Assembly: GCA_947446975.1 (NCBI GenBank)
Contig: CANFHM010000014.1
Coordinates: forward strand, 1 to 46,202
Reading direction: 5' to 3'
Origin: Microthrixaceae bacterium
GTDB lineage: Bacteria; Actinomycetota; Acidimicrobiia; Acidimicrobiales; Acidimicrobilacustridaceae
DNA length: 46,202 nucleotides
Position numbers and translations under genes: made by a program. Position 1 is the stretch's first letter; every line of letters starts with the position of its first letter. Below, piece after piece: positions 26,454 to 34,205 of the stretch. The notes beneath the pieces were generated by a model, which saw only the letters and a program-made list of their open reading frames with translations, searched no databases and had not been told where the DNA came from.

Positions 26454-27812
26454 ATGGCCAAGCGATTCGTGATCATCGGCGGCGGTCCTGCGGGACACAG
26501 CGCCGCCACCTACGCCGCCCGCCTCGGTGCCGAGGTCACGATGATCGAGAAGGACATCGTCGGCGGTGCGGCGCATCTGTGGGACTGCATCCCGTCGAAG
26601 GCGATGATCGCCACGGGCGGTGCCCTGACCCTCATCAACCACGCGAGCTCGATGGGCCTCACCGACGTGTCGGCATCACTCGACTTCGCGGCGCTCCGCG
26701 ACCGGATCTCGGCGATCCGCACCCGACTGGAATCCTCGACGACGAGCCTGCTCGAGAGTCAGGGCGTCACGCTCATCCAGGGCACCGGCAGCCTCGTCGG
26801 ACCGAACCGCGTGGCCGTCGACACCGGCTCGGAGACCTTCGAGATCGACGCCGATGTCATCCTGCTGTCCACCGGTTCTCGTCCCCGACTGCCGGAGTGG
26901 GCGAACGTCGATGGTGAACGGGTGCTCTCCACCCGCGATGCCTATCCGCCGGCGGAGCTCCCGTCCCATCTGATCGTCGTCGGGTCCGGCGTCACCGGGG
27001 TGGAGTTCGTGCACATGTTCTCCTCCTTCGGCTGTGAGGTCACCCTCGTCGTGAGTCGCCAGCAGGTGCTGCCGCTCAAGGATCCCGAGGTCGCCGCAGC
27101 CCTGGAGGATGACTTCCTGCGACGTGGTGTGCGGCTGCTCAAGGGTGCGAGGGCCATCGCGGTGGACCGCGAGCCCGGGTCGGTCACCGTCCGGTGCGAC
27201 GACGGTCGTCAGGTCACCGGGTCGCATGCATTGTTCGCCATCGGATCGCTGCCCAACCACGAGAGTCTCGGGCTCGAGAACGCCGGCGTCACCCACGATG
27301 GTGGCTACATCGTGGTCAACCACAACTGTCAGTCCTCGGTGCCGCACATCTACGCCGCCGGCGATCTCTCCGGGAAGCTCCCGCTGTCCTCGGTGGCCAC
27401 GATGCAGGGCCGCAAGATCGCCGAGCACGCCATGGGTCTCCATGTCGGCCCGCACCGCCACATCGACTACGAGAAGGCGGCCTCCGCCATCTTCACCGTC
27501 CCCGAGATCGCCGATGTCGGCCTCGCCGAGGCGGATGCCTTCGCCGAGGGTCGCAAGATCCGGGTCACGAAGGTCCCGTTCTCGGCGAATGCCAAGGCGC
27601 TCATCGACGAGGACCCCCGCGGGTTCGTCAAGATCGTCTCCGATCCCGCCACCGGTGTGGTGCTGGGGGGATCCATCGTCGGTCGCAACGCCGCTGAGCT
27701 GATCTCGGTGGTGGCGCTCGCCGTCACGGCCGGGCTGCGGGTCCAGGACCTCTACGAGAGCCTGTTCGTGCATCCGTCACTGGCGGAGGCCATCTCTGAT
27801 GCCGCCGAATGA
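26454..27812 (+). CDS. lpdA: LpdA-type flavoprotein disulfide-reductase homologue lacking the redox disulfide
   Basis: A 452-residue FAD-dependent two-dinucleotide-fold oxidoreductase. FAD site: I-G-G-G-P-A-G (8-14). The NAD(P)H site is VVGSGVTGVEF and the second FAD motif is IYAAGDL. In lipoamide dehydrogenases the first half carries C-x4-C; here the segment reads G-G-A-A-H-L-W-D-C-I-P-S-K, so Ala40 replaces the first Cys and only Cys45 remains. It cannot do classical dithiol chemistry. M. tuberculosis LpdA (Rv3303c), which has a similar loss, is an NAD(P)H:quinone reductase; a similar role is inferred. The C-terminal His-Glu pair (HPSLAE) is kept. The stop region overlaps the RDD gene by 14 nt. 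Confidence 0.85.
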   Translation: MAKRFVIIGGGPAGHSAATYAARLGAEVTMIEKDIVGGAAHLWDCIPSKAMIATGGALTLINHASSMGLTDVSASLDFAALRDRISAIRTRLESSTTSLLESQGVTLIQGTGSLVGPNRVAVDTGSETFEIDADVILLSTGSRPRLPEWANVDGERVLSTRDAYPPAELPSHLIVVGSGVTGVEFVHMFSSFGCEVTLVVSRQQVLPLKDPEVAAALEDDFLRRGVRLLKGARAIAVDREPGSVTVRCDDGRQVTGSHALFAIGSLPNHESLGLENAGVTHDGGYIVVNHNCQSSVPHIYAAGDLSGKLPLSSVATMQGRKIAEHAMGLHVGPHRHIDYEKAASAIFTVPEIADVGLAEADAFAEGRKIRVTKVPFSANAKALIDEDPRGFVKIVSDPATGVVLGGSIVGRNAAELISVVALAVTAGLRVQDLYESLFVHPSLAEAISDAAE

Positions 27813-28314
27813 TGGTGTGACGCCGCTCGACGAGCAGCGCCGCACCCCCTCGGCGAAGGACTTCCCGGCCTCCGGGCCGTTCTCGTTGGCCGCGGCGGGC
27901 AACCGGTTCGCCGCCCGGGCCGTCGATCTCTGCGTGGTGGGGCTCCCGGCGCTCGTCTATCTGGCCGCCATCACGACCATCGTCGACGGTTCCCTCCACT
28001 GCGACATCCCCGCCTGGCTCGGCCCGGCGGTCTTCGCCGGTGGTGCGCTCTACGAGGCGCTCTTCGTGTCGGTGGCCGGTCGCACGCCGGGCAAGTGGCT
28101 CTTCGGTCTCCGAGTTGTTCGGCTCGTCGACGGCCGGCGCCCCGACCCCGAGCGCGCACTGCTGCGCGGGATGGTGCCCTGGATGTTCGTGGCCCTGCCA
28201 CTTGGCGTGTTCTCCGTCCCGGCCATGCTCGCCGTGTATGGATGGGTCTCCGGCGAGCTCCATCGCAGCAGCGCCGATCACGCCGCCGGCACGCTGGTCA
28301 TCAGCACCCGCTAG
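27799..28314 (+). CDS. RDD-family membrane protein
   Basis: A 171-residue protein with an RDD-type R-F-A-A-R-A-V-D-L motif at the start of its first helix, then about three hydrophobic segments (about 44-66, 74-94 and 131-150) and the G-R-T-P-G-K-W-L-F-G-L-R-V-V loop that is characteristic of the family. RDD proteins have unknown or varied roles, and some are linked to cation transport. ATG 27799 lies inside the last codons of lpdA in another frame, so they are translated from one message. No function can be assigned. Confidence 0.8.
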   Translation: MPPNDGVTPLDEQRRTPSAKDFPASGPFSLAAAGNRFAARAVDLCVVGLPALVYLAAITTIVDGSLHCDIPAWLGPAVFAGGALYEALFVSVAGRTPGKWLFGLRVVRLVDGRRPDPERALLRGMVPWMFVALPLGVFSVPAMLAVYGWVSGELHRSSADHAAGTLVISTR

Positions 28315-28344
28315 TCGAACGCGTGTCATCAGCACTCGTTCGAC
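28297..28344. repeat. direct and inverted repeats upstream of the DapB-like gene
   Basis: GTCATCAGCAC occurs at 28297-28307 and 28325-28335. GTCGAACG (28314-28321) and CGTTCGAC (28337-28344) form a perfect 8-bp inverted repeat with a 15-nt spacer. The second direct copy lies inside the spacer. This could be an operator or a weak terminator. Confidence 0.6.
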
Positions 28345-28408
28345 GTTCGCTATCGACCCCCGGTGCGGTGGTCACGCTGCCGTGACACCTCTCGGTCGGG
28401 GCAGCGCC

Positions 28409-28414
28409 TAGCGT
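28409..28414 (+). promoter_or_regulatory. -10 box (TAGCGT) for the DapB-like gene
   Basis: TAGCGT predicts a transcript start near 28421. A strong ribosome site GGGGGAGG (28433-28440) precedes ATG 28446. Confidence 0.5.
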
Positions 28415-28445
28415 TCCGTCGTCGATCGATCAGGGGGAGGCAGTG

Positions 28446-29513
28446 ATGTCGCAACGCAGCAGTGAGGTGCTCCGGGTGGTGCAGTGGACCACCGGCAACG
28501 TCGGTCAGCGGTCCGTCCGGGCCGTCGTCGCCAATCCCGATCTGGAGCTCGTGGGCTGCTTCGCATGGGGGCCCGAGAAGGTCGGTCGTGATGTCGGGGC
28601 CCTGTGCGGCATCGACGACGTGGGCATCCTCGCCACCGACGACATCGATGCGCTGCTCGCGCTGCGGCCCGACTGCGTCGTCTACAACCCGAAATGGCCC
28701 GACGTCGATCACATGGTCCGGATCCTCGAGGCGGGTGTGAACATCACCGCCACCGCCGGGTTCATCACCGGGCACGCCCTCGGCGCCGACCGACAGCGCA
28801 TCCTCGACGCCTGCACCCGCGGGGGCAGTTCCATCTTCGGCTCGGGCATGAACCCCGGGTTCGCCAACCTGCTGGGCATCGTCGGGGCCGGGCTGTGCGA
28901 TCGCATCGACGCGATCCGCATGCTCGAATCGGTGGACTCCACCGGCTACGACTCGGCTGACACGGAGCTGTCGGTGGGCTACGGACGGCTGCCCGATGAT
29001 CCGGAGCTCCCGGCGCTGATCGAGCGCGGCACCGCCGTGTTCGGCGATGCGGTGCATCTGATCGCCCGGGCGCTGGGTGTGGAACTCGACGACATCCGAT
29101 GCGAGACCGAGGTGGCGATCACCACCGCCGATCTCGATCTCGGTTCGTGGTCGATCGCCGCCGGTCATGTCGCCGGAGTCGCCGCCAGCTGGCAGGGCTG
29201 GATCGGTGATCGGAAGCTGATCTCCTGCGATGTCCGCTGGCGCAAGGGCCGGACCCTCGAACCCGACTGGCGGGTCGAGCACGGCTACATCGTCGAGGTC
29301 GAGGGGATGCCCACCGTGCGCTCCAAGCTCGAGGTGTACCCGCCGGCCGACTTCGTGGCGCATTCCTTCGCCGACTACATGGTGCTCGGCATGGTGATGA
29401 CCGCGATGCCCGCCGTCAACGCGATCGCATCGGTGTGTGCGGCCGAGCCCGGGATCGTCACCTATCTGGACCTGCCGCTGCCGACACCGAGCGGCTGGGT
29501 GCAGCAGGGCTGA
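28446..29513 (+). CDS. DapB-like NAD(P)-dependent dehydrogenase
   Basis: A 355-residue protein with an N-terminal Rossmann fold: V-V-Q-W-T-T-G-N-V-G-Q-R-S-V, with VGCFAWGPEKVGRDVG after it, a layout typical of the group annotated as dihydrodipicolinate reductase-like or 2,4-diaminopentanoate dehydrogenase-like. G-S-G-M-N-P-G-F-A-N is a further family motif in the substrate domain. ATG 28446 is preferred over GTG 28443 because the ribosome site ends 5 nt before it. The length (355 against about 250-270 for true DapB) and a lone position outside any lysine gene cluster argue against a biosynthetic DapB. The substrate is unknown. It has its own promoter downstream of the repeat pair at 28297-28344. 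Confidence 0.72.
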   Translation: MSQRSSEVLRVVQWTTGNVGQRSVRAVVANPDLELVGCFAWGPEKVGRDVGALCGIDDVGILATDDIDALLALRPDCVVYNPKWPDVDHMVRILEAGVNITATAGFITGHALGADRQRILDACTRGGSSIFGSGMNPGFANLLGIVGAGLCDRIDAIRMLESVDSTGYDSADTELSVGYGRLPDDPELPALIERGTAVFGDAVHLIARALGVELDDIRCETEVAITTADLDLGSWSIAAGHVAGVAASWQGWIGDRKLISCDVRWRKGRTLEPDWRVEHGYIVEVEGMPTVRSKLEVYPPADFVAHSFADYMVLGMVMTAMPAVNAIASVCAAEPGIVTYLDLPLPTPSGWVQQG

Positions 29514-29530
29514 GGTCTCCCCGACGCGCA

Positions 29531-29555
29531 GGAGCCGGCCCTGACGGCCGGCTCC
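29531..29555. terminator. bidirectional terminator between the DapB-like and accA3 genes
   Basis: A perfect 10-bp stem (29531-29540 with 29546-29555) with a 5-nt loop lies between two convergent stop codons. It is one of the two strongest hairpins in the window. Confidence 0.8.
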
Positions 29556-29579
29556 CACCTGCTCCGGATCAGTTCCGGG

Positions 29580-31346
29580 CTACTCGATGACGACGACGAC
29601 ATCGCCGGCGCCGACGGAGTCGCCGGGGGAGACCTTGATCTCCTTGACCGTGCCGGCCTTCTCGGCGGCGATGTTGTTCTCCATCTTCATGGCCTCGAGC
29701 ACACAGACGGTGGCGCCGGCCTCGACCTCCTGGCCGACCTCGACGAGCACCTTGACGATCGTGCCCTGCATCGGGACCGACACCGCACCCGAACCGCCGC
29801 CGGCGCCACCGGCTGCGCCTCCCGCACTGCGTCGGGGACGAGCGGCGCCAGCAGCGGCACCACCGGCGACGACGGCACCGGCCTGCGACTGCGGGACGAA
29901 CACCTTGACGGCGAACCTCTTGCCGTTGACCTCGACGTCGACATCGCGCTGGACCTTCGGCTCGGCGTCGGCGTCGGTGGTGATCGGGGTGGCGCTCACG
30001 CCGGTGAGATCGAGCGTGTCCTCGACCCACTTGGTGGAGTGCGTGGCGTCGGCGAAATCCGGATGTTCGAGGATGGCGAGATCCGCGGGGATCGTGGTGG
30101 CGATGCCCTCGATGCGGAACTCACGCAGCGCCCGCAGGGTGCGGGCGATGGCGGTCGGGCGATCCTCGCCCCAGCAGATGAGCTTTCCGACGAGGTTGTC
30201 GTAGTACTGGCTCACGGTGTCGCCGGACTCGTAGCCGCCGTCCCAGCGGGTGCCGAAGCCAGCGGGCGGGACGAGCGTGGTGATGTCGCCGGGGGAGGGC
30301 AGGAACTTGCCCTCGGCCGGGTTCTCGGCGTTGATGCGGACCTCGATGGCATGGCCCGACAGTGAGATGGAGTCCTGGGTGAACGACAGCGGCAGGCCGG
30401 AGGCGACCCGGATCTGCTCGGCCACGAGATCGATGCCCGACACCATCTCGGTGACGGGATGCTCGACCTGGAGACGGGTGTTCATCTCGAGGAAGTAGAA
30501 CTCGCCGTCCTGGAAGAGGAACTCGACCGTGCCGGCGTTGTAGTAGCCGCAGGCCTTGGCGACCTTGACGGCGGCCTCGCCCATGGCCTGACGGACCTCG
30601 GCGGGGAACGCCGGTGCCGGGCTCTCCTCGATGAGCTTCTGGTGGCGACGCTGGGCGGAGCAGTCGCGCTCGGCGACCCACACGCAGTTGCCGTGGGTGT
30701 CGCCGATGATCTGCATCTCGATATGGCGGGGCCAGGTGAGGTACCGCTCGACGTAGCACTCGTCGCGCCCGAAGCCCTTGAGCGCCTCGCTCTGTGCGGA
30801 GGCGAAGGCCTCGGCGGCCTCATCGGCGCTGCGCACGACGCGCATGCCGCGGCCGCCACCGCCGTAGGCGGCCTTGATGGCGACGGGCCAGCCGAACTCC
30901 TCGCCGAAGGCCACGACCTCGGAGGCGTCGGTGAGGAACTCGGTGGTGCCGGGGACGCCGGACACGCCGGCGGCCTGGGCGGCGATACGGCTCGAGACCT
31001 TGTCGCCCATGACCTCGATGGCGCCGGGGGGCGGGCCGATGAAGGTGACACCGCGCTCGGTGATGGCTCGTGCGAAATCGGTGTTCTCCGAGAAGAAGCC
31101 ATAGCCGGGGTGCACGCCGTCGGCGCCGCTGCGCTCGATGACATCGAGGATGGCCTCGGTGTTCAGGTAGCTCTCGGCCGCAGTGGTTCCGCCGAGGGCG
31201 TACGCCTCGTCGGCGAGTCGGACATGGAGTGAGTCGCGGTCGAGATCGGAGTACACGGCCACGGTGGCGATGCCCATCTCCTGGCATGCACGGATGACTC
31301 GGACTGCGATTTCGCCGCGATTGGCGATGAGGATCTTTTTGAGCAC
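29580..31346 (-). CDS. accA3: acyl-CoA carboxylase alpha chain: biotin carboxylase plus biotin carrier
   Basis: A 588-residue fusion of biotin carboxylase (about 1-450) and biotin carboxyl-carrier domain (about 515-588), joined by an Ala/Gly-rich linker. It has the ATP-grasp G-G-G-G-R-G-M loop, the HPGYGFFSEN region, EMNTRLQVEHPVTE and the E-A-M-K-M biotin site with Lys554. Such chains pair with carboxyltransferase (beta) subunits for acetyl- or propionyl-CoA; no beta gene is in this window. Propionyl-CoA carboxylation would feed the methylmalonyl-CoA mutase at 22614. The GTG start 31346 lies 17 nt from the divergent birA start. A minus-strand CACAAT (31357-31352) 5 nt upstream may be its -10. 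Carrier biotinylation requires BirA, whose gene is next door. Confidence 0.93.
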   Translation of the reverse strand: MLKKILIANRGEIAVRVIRACQEMGIATVAVYSDLDRDSLHVRLADEAYALGGTTAAESYLNTEAILDVIERSGADGVHPGYGFFSENTDFARAITERGVTFIGPPPGAIEVMGDKVSSRIAAQAAGVSGVPGTTEFLTDASEVVAFGEEFGWPVAIKAAYGGGGRGMRVVRSADEAAEAFASAQSEALKGFGRDECYVERYLTWPRHIEMQIIGDTHGNCVWVAERDCSAQRRHQKLIEESPAPAFPAEVRQAMGEAAVKVAKACGYYNAGTVEFLFQDGEFYFLEMNTRLQVEHPVTEMVSGIDLVAEQIRVASGLPLSFTQDSISLSGHAIEVRINAENPAEGKFLPSPGDITTLVPPAGFGTRWDGGYESGDTVSQYYDNLVGKLICWGEDRPTAIARTLRALREFRIEGIATTIPADLAILEHPDFADATHSTKWVEDTLDLTGVSATPITTDADAEPKVQRDVDVEVNGKRFAVKVFVPQSQAGAVVAGGAAAGAARPRRSAGGAAGGAGGGSGAVSVPMQGTIVKVLVEVGQEVEAGATVCVLEAMKMENNIAAEKAGTVKEIKVSPGDSVGAGDVVVVIE

Positions 31347-31350
31347 GCCC

Positions 31351-31357
31351 TATTGTG
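31351..31357. promoter_or_regulatory. overlapping divergent -10 boxes of accA3 and birA
   Basis: Plus TATTGT (31351-31356) lies 7 nt before GTG 31364 of birA. Minus CACAAT (31357-31352), with a C at the first position, lies 5 nt before GTG 31346 of accA3. Both would use almost the same base pairs. Confidence 0.5.
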
Positions 31358-31363
31358 GCCGAT

Positions 31364-32170
31364 GTGCAGGGGTCCTTCGCCACATCAGCCGTTCCGGGCA
31401 CCCGATTCACCGATGTCCGGTGGATCGCCGAGACCGGATCCACCAACGCCGATCTCCTCGATGCGGCCCGTTCCGGGGCCGCCGATGGTCTCGTGCTGGT
31501 CGCAGATCACCAGTCGGCCGGCCGCGGTCGCCTCGATCGGACCTGGGTGGCACCCGCCGGTGCCTCGCTGCTCGTGTCGGTCCTGCTGCGCACATCGCTG
31601 CCCGCCGATCGTCTCTTCCTGCTCCCGATCGCCGCCGGTGTGGCCTCCGCCGAGGCGTGTTCCGAGGTCGCAGGGGTCAGCACCGGACTCAAATGGCCGA
31701 ACGATCTCGTCGTGACCGGTGGCCGGGACGGTGACCGGAAGCTCTCCGGGGTGCTCGCCGAGAGCGTGCTGCGCGACGGCACGGTCGAGGCCGTCGTCGT
31801 CGGGATGGGCCTCAACGTCAACTGGCCCGAGGAGCTCCCGACCGAACTGGCGGCCACCGCCACGGCGCTGAACCTGCTGATCGGGCACAGCATCGACCGC
31901 GAGGGGCTGCTGGTGGCGTGGCTCCGCCGGTTCGATCACTGGCTCTCGGGGCTCGAGTCACCATCGGGCTCCGCTGGACTTCTCGACGCCGCCCGCCAGC
32001 ACTCCGCCACCATCGGACGCACCGTGCGTGTGGAGTTCCCCGATCGTCAGGTCGAGGGAGTGGCGACGGCCATCGACGACGAGGGTCATCTCCGGGTCGA
32101 TCCGCTCGACGGCTCCGACGCTCTCACCGTCGCCGTGGCCGACATCGTGCACATCCGCCCCATCGACTGA
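31364..32170 (+). CDS. birA: biotin-protein ligase
   Basis: A 268-residue BirA-type enzyme that makes biotinyl-AMP and moves biotin to the carrier lysine of a carboxylase. The catalytic domain has A-G-R-G-R-L-D-R-T-W (GRGR at 53-56), LKWPND (K110) and G-M-G-L-N-V-N. There is no N-terminal helix-turn-helix, so it is a group I ligase and not a DNA-binding repressor. The C-terminal SH3-like segment is short. GTG 31364 fits the -10 box TATTGT by the leaderless rule; GTG 31355 in frame would overlap the box. The gene is back to back with accA3, whose product it should modify. Confidence 0.9.
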   Translation: MQGSFATSAVPGTRFTDVRWIAETGSTNADLLDAARSGAADGLVLVADHQSAGRGRLDRTWVAPAGASLLVSVLLRTSLPADRLFLLPIAAGVASAEACSEVAGVSTGLKWPNDLVVTGGRDGDRKLSGVLAESVLRDGTVEAVVVGMGLNVNWPEELPTELAATATALNLLIGHSIDREGLLVAWLRRFDHWLSGLESPSGSAGLLDAARQHSATIGRTVRVEFPDRQVEGVATAIDDEGHLRVDPLDGSDALTVAVADIVHIRPID

Positions 32171-32201
32171 CCGCGGCGTCGGGATCAGCCGACGCGCCGG
32201 T
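32170..32201. terminator. bidirectional hairpin between birA and pabC
   Basis: GCGTCGG (32176-32182) pairs with CCGACGC (32189-32195) over a 6-nt loop. An outer ACCG/CGGT pair could extend it. It sits between convergent stop codons. Confidence 0.6.
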
Positions 32202-33040
32202 CACTCGGAGGCGACAGCAGCGCGGGCGCGATCGATGGCCGGAGAGGTCGGGGGGAACACGAGGTCGTCGACTCCGACCACGGGGACGAGCCCGGTCGAC
32301 GAGGTGGTGAAGACGGCATCGGCCCGGTGCAGATCGGCCGGCCGGAGGTCGCACTCGCGGGCCACACCGTGCTCGACCAGTGCCTCGCGCATCGTGCCGG
32401 CGAGACACCCGGATCCGAGTGTCGGGGTGAGGATCTCGTCGTCGATGACCACGAAGATGTTCGAGGAGGCGCATTCCGAGAGCCGGCCGGTGGTGTCGAG
32501 GAAGAGGGCGTTGCCGAAGCCGTGGGCCGCAGCATGGCGCAGGGCGAACGCGTTCTCCGCCCAGGCGCTGGCCTTGATGCCGGCGAGAGGCGACCGTTCG
32601 TTGCGCGGCCAGGGCACGGTCATGAGCGTGGTGCTCGCGAGTGCCGGTGCCAGATGGTCGATGGTCACGAAGCACAGCGGTCGATCGCCGCGCTGGCGCG
32701 GGCTCACCCCCGCACCGGGTGAGACGGTGATCCGGATCCTCGCGTCGTCGAGGTCGGCCGCGGCGACGAGGGTGTCGATGGCCCCGATGAGTGTCGGATC
32801 ATCGGGTGTGCCGTGGATGGCGAGGCGATCGAGACCCCGGCGGAGTCGGCGCAGATGACGATCGATCATCACCGGTCGGCGTCCCCGCACGACGAGGACC
32901 TCGAACACGCCGTCGCCGAGGAGCAGTCCATGGTCGAGGGCCGACGCAACAGGAGAGTCGGCCGTGACGACGCGACCGTCGATCCAGACGAGGGGAGGCC
33001 GGCCCCGGGCAGGCTGACCCGGGGCCCGATCGTCGGTCAT
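32201..33040 (-). CDS. pabC: aminodeoxychorismate lyase-type PLP enzyme
   Basis: A 279-residue fold-type IV PLP protein. Sites: L-L-L-G-D-G-V-F-E-V in the N-terminal domain, Lys156 in G-I-K-A-S-A-W as the PLP lysine, and the later G-R-L-S-E-C-A-S-S-N-I-F-V-V phosphate-site strand. The fold covers branched-chain aminotransferases, D-amino acid aminotransferases and aminodeoxychorismate lyase. The gene overlaps pabB (ATGA), and that fixes the probable role as PabC, releasing pyruvate from 4-amino-4-deoxychorismate to give p-aminobenzoate for folate. There is no pabA in the window. Confidence 0.82.
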   Translation of the reverse strand: MTDDRAPGQPARGRPPLVWIDGRVVTADSPVASALDHGLLLGDGVFEVLVVRGRRPVMIDRHLRRLRRGLDRLAIHGTPDDPTLIGAIDTLVAAADLDDARIRITVSPGAGVSPRQRGDRPLCFVTIDHLAPALASTTLMTVPWPRNERSPLAGIKASAWAENAFALRHAAAHGFGNALFLDTTGRLSECASSNIFVVIDDEILTPTLGSGCLAGTMREALVEHGVARECDLRPADLHRADAVFTTSSTGLVPVVGVDDLVFPPTSPAIDRARAAVASE

Positions 33041-34074
33041 CGCGGATCAGCGCCTGACGCGATGGAGATGAGATGCGCGGCCTTGAGTTCGGTCTCGGCC
33101 CATTCGTCGGCAGCGGTGGAGTCCCAGGTGATCGCGCCGCCGGTGCCGAAGCACAGCTGATCCTCATTGACCCAGAAGGTGCGGATCGCCACGTTCAGTT
33201 CGCCGATGCAGCGATCGGCGTCCACCCAGCCGACCGCGCCGCAGTACATCCCCCGCGGGACGGGTTCGAGTTCGGCGATCGTCCGCATGGCGGCGATCTT
33301 CGGCGCCCCGGTGATGGATCCGGCCGGGAAGGTCGCATCGAGGAGCTCCCCCCAGCCCATCCCGTCGCTGAGCCTCCCCTCCACCGTGCTCACCAGATGG
33401 GTGAGTCCGGGATGCTCCTCGGCGGTGAGCAGTCCCGGGACCTCCACGGACCCCGAGTCGCAGACCCGACCGAGGTCGTTGCGCACGAGATCCACGATCA
33501 TCACGTTCTCCGCCCGGTCCTTGGCCGTGAACGGCACGCCGGGGGCGGTGGTGCCCTTGATCGGCGAGGATCTGACCGCCCTGCCCGATCGTGAGAGGAA
33601 CAGCTCCGGGGATGCCGAAGCGACCCGAGCGCCGGGCAGTTCGACCGTGGCCGCGTAGGGGGCGGGATTGGCCCGGGCCAGCGCAGCACCGAGGGCGAGC
33701 ATCGAGGCATCGGTGGGGAGCGGGGCGCGCATCGTCCTGGTGAGGTTCACCTGGTACACCTCGCCGGCTCCGATGAGCGAGCGGATCCGCTCCACCCGGC
33801 GATCGAACCCCTCGCGATCGATCGAGGACACCCACGCTGCGCGGTCGGGTCCGCGCCAGATGCCACCGCCCCTCGGGATGCCGCTGGTGGGACGTCGGCG
33901 GGCGAACCGGGCGAAGAGTGGCTCGGCATCGAACGGAGCCACCACGACCCACCATCCCTCCGATTCGAGGGCCCGGGGGTCAGAGGTCAGATCGATGAGG
34001 TCGGTGGCGACGACGCCACCCACGACGGCGATCGGTTCGATGTCGACCGGGAGGGGGAGAGGGACGGTGGCCAC
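33037..34074 (-). CDS. pabB: aminodeoxychorismate synthase component I
   Basis: A 345-residue chorismate-binding enzyme. The C-terminal domain has A-S-P-E-L-F-L, I-K-G-T, MIVDLVRNDLGRV, the G-S-I-T-G-A-P-K substrate loop, and a late G-T-G-G-A-I-T-W segment. It makes 4-amino-4-deoxychorismate using ammonia from a PabA glutaminase, not encoded here. It is shorter than E. coli PabB (453), with much of the N-terminal domain missing, as in many actinobacterial forms. GTG 34074 is chosen since TAGGCT (minus, 34090-34085) precedes it by 10 nt; the frame is open upstream to 34251 but would cross the promoter of the LCP gene. TrpE is an alternative, but coupling to pabC argues for PabB. Confidence 0.87.
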   Translation of the reverse strand: MATVPLPLPVDIEPIAVVGGVVATDLIDLTSDPRALESEGWWVVVAPFDAEPLFARFARRRPTSGIPRGGGIWRGPDRAAWVSSIDREGFDRRVERIRSLIGAGEVYQVNLTRTMRAPLPTDASMLALGAALARANPAPYAATVELPGARVASASPELFLSRSGRAVRSSPIKGTTAPGVPFTAKDRAENVMIVDLVRNDLGRVCDSGSVEVPGLLTAEEHPGLTHLVSTVEGRLSDGMGWGELLDATFPAGSITGAPKIAAMRTIAELEPVPRGMYCGAVGWVDADRCIGELNVAIRTFWVNEDQLCFGTGGAITWDSTAADEWAETELKAAHLISIASGADPR

Positions 34075-34084
34075 GATGGACGGG

Positions 34085-34198
34085 AGCCTATGTGCGCCCG
34101 ACGCCCCCGGTCGCCTGCAGTGACGGGCCTCCGAAGGGGCCAGCAGCGGTGCCCGGCGGGCGGGGTGGGGTGTTGCGCAGATCGGCCGGTAGTACTGT
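34085..34198. promoter_or_regulatory. divergent -10 boxes between pabB and the LCP gene
   Basis: Minus TAGGCT (34090-34085) lies 10 nt before GTG 34074. Plus TACTGT (34193-34198) lies 7 nt before GTG 34206. The ~95 bp between them is G+C-rich with no other feature I can name. No convincing -35 boxes are seen. Confidence 0.5.
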
Positions 34199-34205
34199 CC
34201 CGTCC

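Noticed and set aside
26454-27812. Call as dihydrolipoamide dehydrogenase
   Set aside because: The first Cys of the redox disulfide is missing (Ala40), so the classical reaction is not possible.
34075-34205. Extended starts for pabB (34251) and the LCP gene (34092)
   Set aside because: Both would overlap each other's promoter. The -10 boxes fit GTG 34074 and GTG 34206.
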